From: Ascarosepion bandense
Taxonomy: Eukaryota; Mollusca; Cephalopoda; Sepiida; Sepiidae
DNA length: 64,000 nt
Direction of reading: 5' to 3'
NCBI GenBank assembly: GCA_037127315.1
Contig: JBBBDQ010001451.1
Location: 1,515,001 to 1,579,000 of the forward strand
Shown: piece by piece, positions 55,665-64,000 of the stretch
How positions within the stretch are numbered: position 1 is the stretch's first letter
How the letters are laid out: each line of letters opens with the position of its first letter
Position numbers and translations under genes: made by a program
The notes under the pieces: generated by a model
Database searches by the model: none
What the model saw: the letters and a program-made list of their open reading frames with translations, nothing else
Told to the model about the DNA's origin: nothing

Positions 55665-55697
55665 GACAAAGTTCCAATGATAAATAAGTTTAGATAG
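54931..55697 (+). mobile_element. GC-hairpin element, longest copy
   Basis: Head ACTAGCAGTGTAACCCTGCG TTGCTCGGGTGTAATGAAAG; it then includes the ACAATTATATCTACTTAGAG block seen in the 14785 copy and the ATTATTGATTTTCTGCACTA block, then the (CA)n tract of about 40 bases at 55616-55662 and GATAAATAAGTTTAGAT. It has (CA)n and (TA)n tracts both in the middle and near the 3' end. It covers all parts seen in the other copies. Confidence 0.82.
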
Positions 55698-55769
55698 ATT
55701 AATCTGAGAGGAAAAATTTGTAGAATCTATCAGAAGATTTTGTCATGTTTGTCGTTGATGTGCATATGA

Positions 55770-56000
55770 TTTTAAGTTTATAATATTGTATATATTGATA
55801 GGTTTTTCTTTTTGTGAAACCAGCAAGTAGGATATCTTATTGATTTGAATGTGTTTTCAATGTATTTCAATTAGTCTAGATAATAAGCACCATGTTTTCT
55901 AAATAATCTGGGGTAAACATTTCTGATTATACCAGTTTTAGTTTTATTGTCATGATGTAAGGAAAAACGAATATTTTTTATTTAATAAGCTTTTTCAAAG
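55770..56000 (-). pseudogene. Penelope-like element scrap (between RT and endonuclease)
   Basis: Across two minus-strand frames: YHDNKTKTGIIRNVYPRLFR, KYIENTFKSIRYPTCWFHKK. Penelope-like elements have in this place a 'H--K-K-G---G--LRA-RIC, YL-EE---I---F--L-YP' block. Stops occur. Assignment is tentative. Confidence 0.45.
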
Positions 56001-56139
56001 ATTCAGTTCGGTTGACGAAAGTAAAGAAACATAGTTTCAAGAATAAATGGGCGTCTATTCAAATATGGGTATCCCCTAAAAGAAAATGTTAAAGTGATAA
56101 AACTTCATCGGATTGAAAATAAAAAAATACATTTCTTCT

Positions 56140-56245
56140 TTGAATCGCCGACTGATGTCAATTCGGTTGGGGTTCAATCCTGTCTAGATGCAATCGGTTG
56201 TCTAACCGGACTGATGCACCGTGATAGAGCGAAACAGATCTGTAC
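56140..56245 (+). mobile_element. SINE family D, partial
   Basis: GTTGGGGTTCAATCCTGTCT (B-box-like) and CGGTTGTCTAACCGGACTGA, CCGTGATAGAGCGAAAC match the end of the copy at 56395. Confidence 0.6.
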
Positions 56246-56394
56246 GGGGATGACTATTTACACTCTCAAACTCCGATTGAGCACTATGAAGGAATGTTTA
56301 ACTTTATAGAAATGGTAGCTTCCCATGCATCTACGCATCGTTCATTCAGTAATGAATTTGAACACTCTCGGTTGCAGGCGTGTGTTTACATTGT

Positions 56395-56532
56395 GTATAA
56401 CACGCTAAAATCTGCTTTCTTCTCCCAAGCACGCATAGCCCAGAGGTAGAATCTCCAAATGATGTCATTGGGTTTCAGTCCTGGCTAGAAGTAATCGGCT
56501 GTCTAATCGTACTGATGAGCTGTGATGCAGTG

Positions 56533-56545
<13 letters not shown>
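56395..56545 (+). mobile_element. SINE family D copy ending in (CA)n
   Basis: AACACGCTAAAATCTGC, then GCACGCATAGCCCAGAGGTA with an A-box-like TAGCCCAGAGG, GGGTTTCAGTCCT as B-box, CGGCTGTCTAATCGTACTGA and GCTGTGATGCAGTGAAACAC, running into a (CA)n tract. Confidence 0.7.
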
Positions 56546-56590
<45 letters not shown>

Positions 56591-56755
56591 TATATTAATA
56601 AATATATCAATATATATATATGATATATATATAATAATATATATATTAATATATATATGATATAAATATATATTCAGAAATATATTAATATATATGGTAT
56701 ATATATATATATATATATTAACAAATATATATATATATGTATATATAGAGTATCA
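56535..56755. repeat. (CA)n and irregular (TA)n tract
   Basis: CA run to about 56568, then TA-rich sequence with short palindromes. Confidence 0.93.
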
Positions 56756-57208
56756 AGGCAACAAGATAATTCAAGGCAGCAGATAATTTTCTAAACATTT
56801 ATTTTCACCTGAAATTAAAGCCAAAATACGAGGTTTAGAATGGCTCATGATTAAACATAATAGACGTTTCTTGTCTCTTATAAATAGAGAGGAAGAGAGA
56901 CAAAGAAATGTTGAATGGAAAGAACGAGAGAAAAAAAAAGGAATTTTGGGTCGCTAGTGTCGATGTCTCTTCTCTCTGGTGAGAGCGGCGTCCACTAGCT
57001 GATGTATTTTTTGAAATGTTATTGTAGGTGTTGATTTAGACCAAGCAATCTTCCAGATAGCTGAAAAGATGAAAGCATGCGCTTATAATTAGTTTGGGGT
57101 GAACACCTGAAGCCGTGCTTCAGGAAATCAAATAATTTACAAATTAAAGTGTTGTGAATGATACAATCCGTACACATTAGATGAATATTACTGATAAGTG
57201 TTTAAAAG
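56756..57208. other. No recognised feature
   Basis: No open frame or repeat partner. Confidence 0.45.
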
Positions 57209-57338
57209 TAATGACACACTATCTAATGATTTGCGGAAAGTAATGACACACTATCTAATGATTTGCGGAAAGTAATGACACACTATCTAATGATTTGCGG
57301 AAAGTAATGACACACTATCTAATGATTTGCGGAAAGTC
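57209..57338. repeat. 32-bp tandem repeat, 4 copies
   Basis: TAATGACACACTATCTAATG then ATTTGCGGAAAG at 57209, 57241, 57273 and 57305, identical except at the last end. Confidence 0.97.
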
Positions 57339-57399
57339 ATAACGAGGAAAGGTTAGGGTTAATGGACGGTAAAGGGAAGCTTTAGAAGGCTTTTTTGTG

Positions 57400-57755
57400 G
57401 ATGTTGAATTGGATGCTGGACCGAACATGTGCACAACGATGATGTTTGGAGAGGATGGAAACGAAAAAGAAACTAAGACTTAAAAATCAAAAAAAGACAG
57501 ATGAAGTTCCTGAGGCATGTATTGAAAAAGATGGGGTTGGGGAATATGACATTCACAGTTTAGATAGAAGAAAAGAGAGACAGGAGAAAGCAACGCTTAA
57601 CATACTTCATGGGCTTGCGCAAATGAATGACAGTGCTGTGTTTGGGTGGAATAACAGCAGGAAGTGGACTAAGATCGCTACGGATAGTAAGATGTGGAAG
57701 GCCATGATCACCTACGTCCTGAAATGACACGGTATGTAGAAGACGAAGAACATGA
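57400..57755 (+). mobile_element. RTE-like LINE 3' end
   Basis: CWTEHVHNDDVWR-like start, METKKKLRLKNQKKTDEV, then DRRKERQEKATLNILHGLAQ and MWKAMITYVLK, then TGACACGGTATGTAGAAGAC. It is the same C-terminus and short 3' end as at 43240-43480 but more diverged. Confidence 0.75.
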
Positions 57756-57764
57756 TAAATGGCT

Positions 57765-58172
57765 TGTTTGCAACAATATGAATTTGCGCGAGATACTAGA
57801 TTAGCAACTAGGTCTCATCCCTTTACAGTGAAACCGATACAATGTAACCGCAATTTATACTCTAACAGCTTCTTTGCTCGCACTTTCCGCCTGTAGATTT
57901 CCCTTCCATATATTTGCTTCTCCGACAGCTACAATCTCCAGGAATTTAAATGTAAGGTCAATAGACATCTCACACTAATTCGTGTCCATTCTCACAAGCT
58001 CTTTTTCCTTCTACTTCACCCACAATCTCGGTATCCTCATCCGTCTATCACCCTCCTCCCGACATTTCCTATCACTAACTGCTCTTTCTCATCACTTTCC
58101 CCTCTGTAACCTACTGCGCAATAGTGGCAATGGAATGGCTTGCTTGGGGTGAAATGATGATATAAAAAAAAA
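57765..58172 (+). mobile_element. LINE-J 3' end leading into a tandem array
   Basis: NMNLREILD-like start, HPFTVKPIQCNRN equivalent, CRLXISLPYIC region, CAGCTACAATCTCCAGGAAT, then the 3' UTR and tail TGCGCAATAGTGGCAATGGA, CTTGCTTGGGGTGAAATGAT and an A-run. Confidence 0.85.
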
Positions 58173-59023
58173 ACTATACTATTATAATGTGGGTTTAAAG
58201 TGGGAGATTAATTCTACGTTACAATCAATATATGAACAAATCCCTCATTTATGACCACAGTCATCCTTCTCTTAGCTACTTCCTGACACTCCCTATAATC
58301 TGTCACTATTTCTCTTCACCTTCCCCTATGTAACTCTCTGCGCAATAGTGGTAGTGGAATGCCTTGTTTGGGATGAAATGATTATATTAAAAAAACTATA
58401 TTTTTATAATGTGGGTTTAAAGCGGGGGATCAATTCTACATTACAATCAATATATAAACTGATCCCTCACTTTATGAACACAGTCATCCTTCTCTAAGCC
58501 ACTTCCTGAGACTCCCTATAATCTGTCACTCTCTCTTCACATTCCTCTATGTAACTCTCTGCGCAATAGTGGCAGTGGAATGGCTTGCTTGGGGAGAAAT
58601 GATTATATAAAAAAACTATAGTTATAATGTGGTTATAAAGTGGGGGTTCAGTTCTAAGTTACAATCAATATATGCACTGATCCCTCACTTTATGACCATA
58701 GTCATCCTTCTCTTAGCCACTTCCTGAGACTCCCTATAATCTGTCACTCTTTCTCTTCACCTTCCTCAATGTAACTCTCTGCGCAATAGTGGCAGTGGAA
58801 TGGCTTGCTTGGGGTGAAATGATTATATAAAAAAACTATAGTTATAATGTGGTTATAAAGTGGGGGTTCAGTTCTAAGTTACAATCAATATATGCACTGA
58901 TCCCTCACTTTATGACCATAGTCATCCTTCTCTTAGCCACTTCCTGAGACTCCCTATAATCTGTCACTCTTTCTCTTCACCTTCCCCTATGTTACTCTCT
59001 GCGCAATAGCGGCAGTGGAACGA
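58173..59023 (+). repeat. Tandem array of LINE-J 3' ends, ~221-bp unit, 3.9 copies
   Basis: ACTATA with TATAATGTGG begins units at 58173, 58395, 58615 and 58835 (222, 220 and 220 bases). Each unit has TTACAATCAATATATG, CCTATAATCTGTCAC, GCGCAATAGTGGCAGTGGA, CTTGCTTGGGGTGAAATGAT and AAAAAAACTATA. Each unit therefore contains a full LINE-J tail plus A-run and a ~90-base non-tail segment. The last copy stops at GGCAGTGGAACGACATGAG. Confidence 0.95.
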
Positions 59024-60431
59024 CATGAGACAATAAGCCCCCCACCCAAAAAAAAATAAATGTAGGCCTATATTCTGGGAAAGTCATGCTGATGCATTTG
59101 GTGGTTCTGCGAAGGAATCGTGAACTATGAGATCCAGGCAAGTAACTGTTGCGTATTAATGGCTATATGAATTTGCTTGGAAGTAAAATAATGATAAAGA
59201 AGAGTTTTCAGATCATTTTTTTCTCAGCAAGTTGTTTAAAAAATGCAAGGAGTTATTAGAAGAAAAAAGAGAGAACAATAAAGGAAGATAATTTAAGAAG
59301 ACAGGAGATGACAACTAAGGTTGCATCCTTAAAAAAAAAATGAATGCAAACGAGAAACTTGATAGGATGTCTGATAAGAAATCTCCAAAGAAAATATCTA
59401 ATACGAAATTCGTGAAACTCAGTTTGATTTTTAACTTATTTGTCATATTTTGGTATCAAAATTTAGTCTTCTACAAGATTTTTAAAAGAAATAAGAAATT
59501 AAAAGTGCTGTACTTAATTTAAAAAAAAAAGTTAATAAAATGCAAAAAGAAATCGATATATTTCAGCTTTACCAATTTACGGTGATAAATTATTTTTTTA
59601 CCTCTTCTTTTTGTTATCAATGTTATCTTGATATATCTTTTTTATTGCTCTAATAAGAATTATGAATAACATACTTTCTTATAACACGTTTTGTTCCATT
59701 TGTAAGTAAATGCTTTATTTCGTTTGCTATAAAGAGGATCATTGGTGTGAGGTAATAGTTCTCACTTTTATTCTGGGTAATTATTACTATTAAGTAACGA
59801 ATATTCATTATTACGGCCTCTAACAAATTGTTCGTTCAGTAATGTAATAAGTGTTGACAAATCAAGTAACCCAACCAATGCAAGAAATCTGAATAACTAA
59901 ATGTCATATAATTTGCTAATGGAGTTGCGTGCATCTGTTTCGTTTGCTCTCTCATCCCCACATTGTCTCTTTCTCAGAGAAATACGCGTGTGTCATGAAA
60001 TTATATTCGTTAAATAGTCGTAAAGTAGTTCGATAATTAGACATTTACTTAAGAGGTTATTTTATAATAAAAATTTTTTACTCCTTCCTAGAACGTCGAT
60101 CAATAAACTAATGAAGATGTTAACAGTGCTTCAATTTACTCCTAAGATTTGATCTAAATGCTAAGTTTGTTTGGAATTTCAGGCAGAAAATTTTAATCGT
60201 AAGTAGCTTGTACTACTGTTGATAGAAATTTGTCAAATCTTTCTCTTAAAACAATATTTGAAGAAAATCGGTTTCCTCAAGTCTTGTAGCTATCATCGCT
60301 CTTTCACGTATTTATGAGGTCTTCTTACAAACGTTCTGTTCTACTTTGGAATATCAATATCTTGATTATATCATTATTTTCATGTGTTGTCAATTTTAGC
60401 TGTTGAAAGTCTTCAAATAATTGATTATTGA
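59024..60431. other. No recognised gene
   Basis: A+T-rich. Short frames only (60-68 codons, no domain). No repeat partner seen. Confidence 0.5.
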
Positions 60432-60747
60432 TTCCATGTGTGTTGTGGTGTAGAGTATATCGGCTCGGAACGAGAAATCGGGGATCCGAGTTCGAATTCC
60501 AGTTGGATTCCTTGCATTCACTTACGCGCAAATACCATTGGGAAAGGTATTAATCCGTCTCTTCCTTCCAGTTATGGATTAAATAACAGGACAGATTGGG
60601 TTCTATAGCCTTGGCTGGCAACTAGTCTACCGCAGAAATCAATGGCAACCTACTGCGGGATAATCTTCTGCCCAGTCAGTCATATATCTTTCGAAACATG
60701 ATCGCCCAAAGCGTGTATCACTTATGGCACTTAACTGACTGACTGAA
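60432..60747 (+). mobile_element. SINE family A copy with head
   Basis: TGTGTTGTGGTGTAGAGTAT (A-box region), CCGAGTTCGAATTCC (B-box), GGGAAAGGTATTAATCCGTC, GGACAGATTGGGTTCTATAG, CCAGTCAGTCATATATCTTT and CACTTAACTGACTGACTGAA. No clear target duplication found. Confidence 0.88.
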
Positions 60748-60867
60748 CGTAATAGTTGGAAACATAATGAAAACTTCTACTGAGCATGAGGTGGGGGATC
60801 GGTTTTCTATTGTTATTAAGTAGTAAACAGTTCCCCCACGAATTATACTTAATATAATAATGTAATA

Positions 60868-61052
60868 TAATCTATCACTTCTTCCTTCGGATATGAGTGA
60901 AATGGCAGGACAGATTGGGTTCTATAACTTTGGATGGCAACCAGTCTACCGCAGAAAGCAATGGCAACGTACTGTGCGATAATCTTCTGCCCAGTCAGTT
61001 ATGTCTCTTTCGAGACATGATCGCCCAAGCGTGTTTCACGTATGGCACTTAA
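60868..61052 (+). mobile_element. SINE family A, 3' half
   Basis: GGCAGGACAGATTGGGTTCT, GGCAACCAGTCTACCGCAGA, CCAGTCAGTTATGTCTCTTT and GTATGGCACTTAACTAACTT. The 5' half is absent. It lies 120 bases behind the copy at 60432 in the same orientation. Confidence 0.82.
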
Positions 61053-61674
61053 CTAACTTACATTTTTTACATATCCTGTAATGCCACACCACTGGTTTCG
61101 AAGTAGTGTAGCCTTCCACAAAACCCACATTATACACTCACTCAAAGCCATTTTTAAACGTTTAAACATTGATCTTAGAAAGTATTTCTATACGGCTAAC
61201 ATTTTAGAAATTTCTGAACGGGTTTAAGGTCGAGCATAACATTTATTTAAAATTTTCAAAATGATGAGGCTATTTAAGCGCGTGAGTAAAGTTTTAAGGT
61301 TAATGGCTTTAATAAATTAGAGATTTAATTACAATCGTCACCGAAAGTAAATTGAATTTATTTTTAAATTTTAGAAACCAGAAGAATGGAAATAAGCGAC
61401 AATCATTTTTACATATCTAATTATTAGACTGAACGGATAAATCATCTCCATTAAATCCAGCAATAAGTGGCAATTAAAGCAAAACTAATTCTCGAAACAT
61501 GCAATGTAAAACAAAAAAAATTTCCCTGAAGTATATGAGTCATGCGTAACACCCTTCATCCGCTAGTGAAAACCGTTGAAATTTCTTGTAATCTGCGTCT
61601 GCTTGTTTCACCGCTGGGGACTTTTGGGTTGGTTGTTCTTAGTCTGGTTCTTCGTCGTCAAACTTATTGCCAAA
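61053..61674. other. No recognised feature
   Basis: A+T-rich, no open frame or repeat partner. Confidence 0.45.
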
Positions 61675-61678
61675 GTTG

Positions 61679-62159
61679 TGTAATATAATAATCTGGCCCC
61701 ACCCAAAGAAAGCTGATGCAAGCGGGGGTGTTTTCCGGTCGTTTAAAGTAACGGATGTCACTTTGACCCTATTTCCGGCAGATGCGGAAATAACTCAGAG
61801 GCAAACAGACAGGTGACTCTGAAAATTACGTAGGCGTCGCGTGGGCGTCGCGTGATCAAGGCAAAGCCGGAAGAAACAAGTCCCGGTTTTGGAAGATATA
61901 TAAAGACCGCGAAAACACGGATTCGCCAGTCAGAAGAAGTGAGAGCAGAAGTAGCAGCAGAACCACAGAACTCGAAGGAAGGCAGTTCACAGCTGCCCCC
62001 AATAGCATGCTGCTATTGCGGGGTACGCATTCGTCAACCCTTAGAGGCGCGCTCTCTCACTCTCTGTTCACTAGGCTACACGGTCCATCGTCATCAATAA
62101 AAATATAAGTCATATATTTTTATATATACCCGTGTTTGTCTGTTTATTGGTATACAACA
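61679..62159 (+). mobile_element. Solo LTR, family LTR-1
   Basis: 481 bases from TGTAATATAATAATCTGGCC to TATACAACA. GTTG at 61675-61678 and 62160-62163 is the 4-bp target duplication. ATATATAAAGACC TATA box, then GCGCTCTCTCACTCTCTGTT, and AATAAAAATATAAG near 62096 as poly(A) signal. No internal region. Confidence 0.93.
61896..61905 (+). promoter_or_regulatory. TATA box in LTR-1 copy
   Basis: ATATATAAAGACCGC, about 217 bases into the LTR, as in the other copies. Confidence 0.62.
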
Positions 62160-62191
62160 GTTGAACCTACCAGCAGTGTAGAACTATTTTT

Positions 62192-62655
62192 TTAATCATC
62201 TTACCCCAAGCAAGGCATTCCACTGCCACTATTGCGCATGGGGCTACATAGGGAAAGGTAAAGAGAAGGAGTGGTTAGACATAGGGAATGTCAGGAGGAA
62301 GATGACAGATGAGTAAGGATAGCGAGGATGAGGGTCGGGCAGATGGGAAGAGTGCTTGATAGAATGGGAGCAGGTTAGTGTGTTAGGAGGTGTCTATTGA
62401 CCTTACATTTAAACTCCTGGAGATTGTAGCCGTCGGGGAAGCAATCGTTTGGAAGAGAATTCCACAGTCGGGAAGTGAAAGGAAAGAAACTGTTGGAGTA
62501 GAAGTTACGGCTGCATTTTATCGGTTTCACTGTAAAAGGGTGGGATCTAGTTGCTAATCTAGTATCTCGTTCAAATTCGTATTTAGGGGGCACTAGTGAT
62601 CTAAGTTCATCCCAAGAGCATCGCTCTCTTATCATAATTATATATGCAACGACTG
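62192..62655 (-). mobile_element. LINE-J 3' end with open C-terminal frame
   Basis: The frame reads RCSWDELRSLVPPKYEFERD, TRLATRSHPFTVKPIKCSRN, FTSRLWNSLPNDCFPDGYNL and QEFKCKVNRHLLTH to a stop at about 62375. This is the best-preserved C-terminus of the family here. The tail is at 62200-62255 in reverse complement. The start is a 5' truncation, so the apparent start codon farther right is not part of the element. Confidence 0.9.
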
Positions 62656-62884
62656 CACAAAGAACAGAGGAAGAAACTGAATAGTTTTTACAAATGTCCG
62701 ATTTATTTACGTCTTCCTTACATCGGTACAGAAGGTGAATCTTTAGCAAGGCGAATTTCATTTTACATTAGTAAGTTCTATTGTTCTGTTAATATTCAAG
62801 TAATATTTTTACTCTAACAATTCCCTCTTCCATTCGCAGGATGTTTTCCCTCCACATCACATTAAATGCTATTGTTTATAAACA

Positions 62885-63200
62885 GGAATGTAGTCGCGTC
62901 CGCAACTACATAGGTAGAACAACTCAGCGCTTGAATTTTAGAATTAAACAGAATTTTCCCAGCAATAATTTTGAATCCGTCCGCAAATAGTGGTCAACTA
63001 CTAATTACTTCCGGGTCTTCTATAGCACAACATGCAATAACTAGCAGGGGATGCTTGGCTGACTGTTTTTCAATCTTAGCAAAGTCGCACTTCATATATA
63101 ATTTAAAAGTTCTGGTGTCCATTTTCATCAAATCTAATAAGCCTGCTCTTTGTATAAACAGAGAATGCTTGTTAAGTTTGAATGTGATTGGACACTAGCT
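62885..63200 (+). pseudogene. Penelope-like GIY-YIG endonuclease remnant
   Basis: Across two frames: CSRVRNYIGRTTQRLNFRIK QNF, then SSIAQHAITSRGCLADCFSI LAK, LKVLVSIFIKSNKPALCINR ECLLSLNV. This follows the Penelope-like endonuclease order YIG-T---L--R---H, SAI--H, F-I---A, L-VLE---IK---P-LC. One stop and one frame change. It adds a fifth Penelope-like remnant to the window. Confidence 0.65.
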
Positions 63201-63336
63201 CTATTCACCAATATCATATTTTTCACCTCATATTAGAATTTTCTTTTATTTCTAAGAATAAATTTCCCAGAAAATTAAAATCTGAAGAGATCTGGGACGA
63301 AACCGGGAATTTGGTTTAGTTCTTAGAATTTAGTAC

Positions 63337-63743
63337 TGTTATATGGACCGTGTGGAATAGAGAACGGAAGGGTGAGAGGCACATAGTTGGGTTGACGGGA
63401 GTGTAGTTTTTGCCTGTGGTGTCCCTCTGCTTCCACTGGTCGTTCCCTGCTACTGGCGAATCCGTGTGTCGAGGTCTTTATATAGTCCTCTAGAACCGGG
63501 ACTTTCCTTCCGGTTTTTTGCCTCGCCCACGCAACGTCCACGTAATTCTAAGAGACACCTGATCTGTTTGCCTCTGTAGCCATTTCCGCCGCTGTCGGAA
63601 ATAAGGTCAAAACGACATCCGCTCCGGCTTCGACAGGATGTATTTCACAAACACCTGTCTTGTCGCTACGCCGCCCCTTTCACCGATGGAAAACACCATC
63701 GCTTGCATCACTTCCTCGGGTGGGGCCAGATTGTTATATTACA
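63337..63743 (-). mobile_element. 3' LTR (LTR-1 family) of an element running off the window
   Basis: In reverse complement it starts TGTAATATAACAATCTGGCC and has GACTATATAAAGACCTCGAC (TATA) and a good match to the 39010 copy. It is only 407 bases: after the TCCACACGG region it jumps to ATATAACA, so the poly(A) part is deleted. The four bases on its left (GTAC) do not match those on its right (CTCC). That fits a 3' LTR with internal sequence to its right rather than a solo LTR. Confidence 0.85.
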
Positions 63744-63757
63744 CTCCTCGCCCTCCC
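63744..63757 (-). other. Polypurine tract of the LTR-1 element
   Basis: GGGAGGGCGAGGAG on the minus strand directly precedes the LTR, the standard plus-strand primer of LTR retrotransposons. Confidence 0.8.
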
Positions 63758-64000
63758 ATTTTCCAAAATGTTCACCTAAGAACATTTTAAGCGCAACACC
63801 CTCACACACCCCCATGCCACACAAGCCCGACAATTGTACAAAACATGTGTCGAAACAACCAAAACAACAAAAAAAAAAAATATAGGGGAGCCTACATCGG
63901 CAACCCAACAATGTTCGTGTCCATTGTAGAATAATGTTCTCCCAGCTCGATGTTTCATTGTTCTTTTTTTTTTTTTTTTTTTTTAAGTTTCTGTAACTTT
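63758..64000 (-). mobile_element. Internal 3' end of the LTR-1 element, continues past the window
   Basis: Minus-strand sequence holds short frames only (GHEHCWVADVGSPI) and two homopolymer runs (A/T about 63868-63880 and 63965-63985). No pol motif is reached before the edge. Whether it is Ty3/gypsy or another LTR order cannot be told from this piece. Confidence 0.6.

Noticed and set aside
58173..59023. Unrelated satellite family
   Set aside because: Each unit contains the LINE-J tail, so it is derived from the retrotransposon.
1..64000. A new defence, biosynthetic or other multi-gene system
   Set aside because: No set of intact neighbouring genes exists in the window; all recognisable coding sequence belongs to decayed mobile elements or to one uncharacterised ORF family.

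Overview
The window looks like an animal gene desert packed with mobile elements and tandem repeats. I found no intact host protein gene, no rRNA or tRNA gene and no CRISPR array. The evidence for an animal genome is eukaryotic non-LTR, Penelope-like, BEL/Pao and Tc1/mariner elements, tRNA-derived SINEs, very long (TA)n, (CA)n and (TATC)n microsatellites, and high A+T. The mix of element types fits a mollusc, plausibly a cephalopod such as Octopus. That is an inference from memory of such genomes, not a search result.

Left part (1-20 kb): 5'-truncated copies of one non-LTR family, called LINE-J here (Jockey/CR1-like), which share a conserved 3' tail. There are also Penelope-like (PLE) remnants, a 400-bp Tc1-type MITE with long inverted repeats, a SINE with a clear 12-bp target duplication, an endonuclease-RT LINE fragment carrying a microsatellite inside its reading frame, and a decayed copy of an ORF family widespread in invertebrates.

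Centre (20.1-29.6 kb): a satellite whose core is a 164-bp higher-order unit made of three related ~55-bp monomers, flanked by diverged single monomers. A BEL/Pao element (20479-25324, minus strand) has inserted into it with a 4-bp duplication. Its 655-bp LTRs differ at one visible base. Its gag-protease-RT region has been replaced by a 22-bp minisatellite, so it cannot be autonomous. A LINE-J copy and a SINE have also inserted into the array.

30-49 kb: more LINE-J and RTE-like fragments, a 1.1-kb polypurine tract, two hairpin or foldback structures, a Tc1-type transposase pseudogene split by a solo LTR, a second solo LTR at the edge of a (TATC)n tract, and a PLE pseudogene split by a GC-hairpin element. 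49-53 kb: a 108-bp satellite of 35 units arranged as 4-unit and 5-unit higher-order repeats.

53-64 kb: two LINE-J 3' ends facing apart around a 42-bp repeat that is open on both strands, a ~221-bp tandem array made from LINE-J 3' ends, SINEs, another solo LTR, and at the right edge the 3' LTR of an element that runs out of the window. The sequence reads as repeated nesting of retroelements plus local tandem amplification. The nesting gives relative ages for many insertions.
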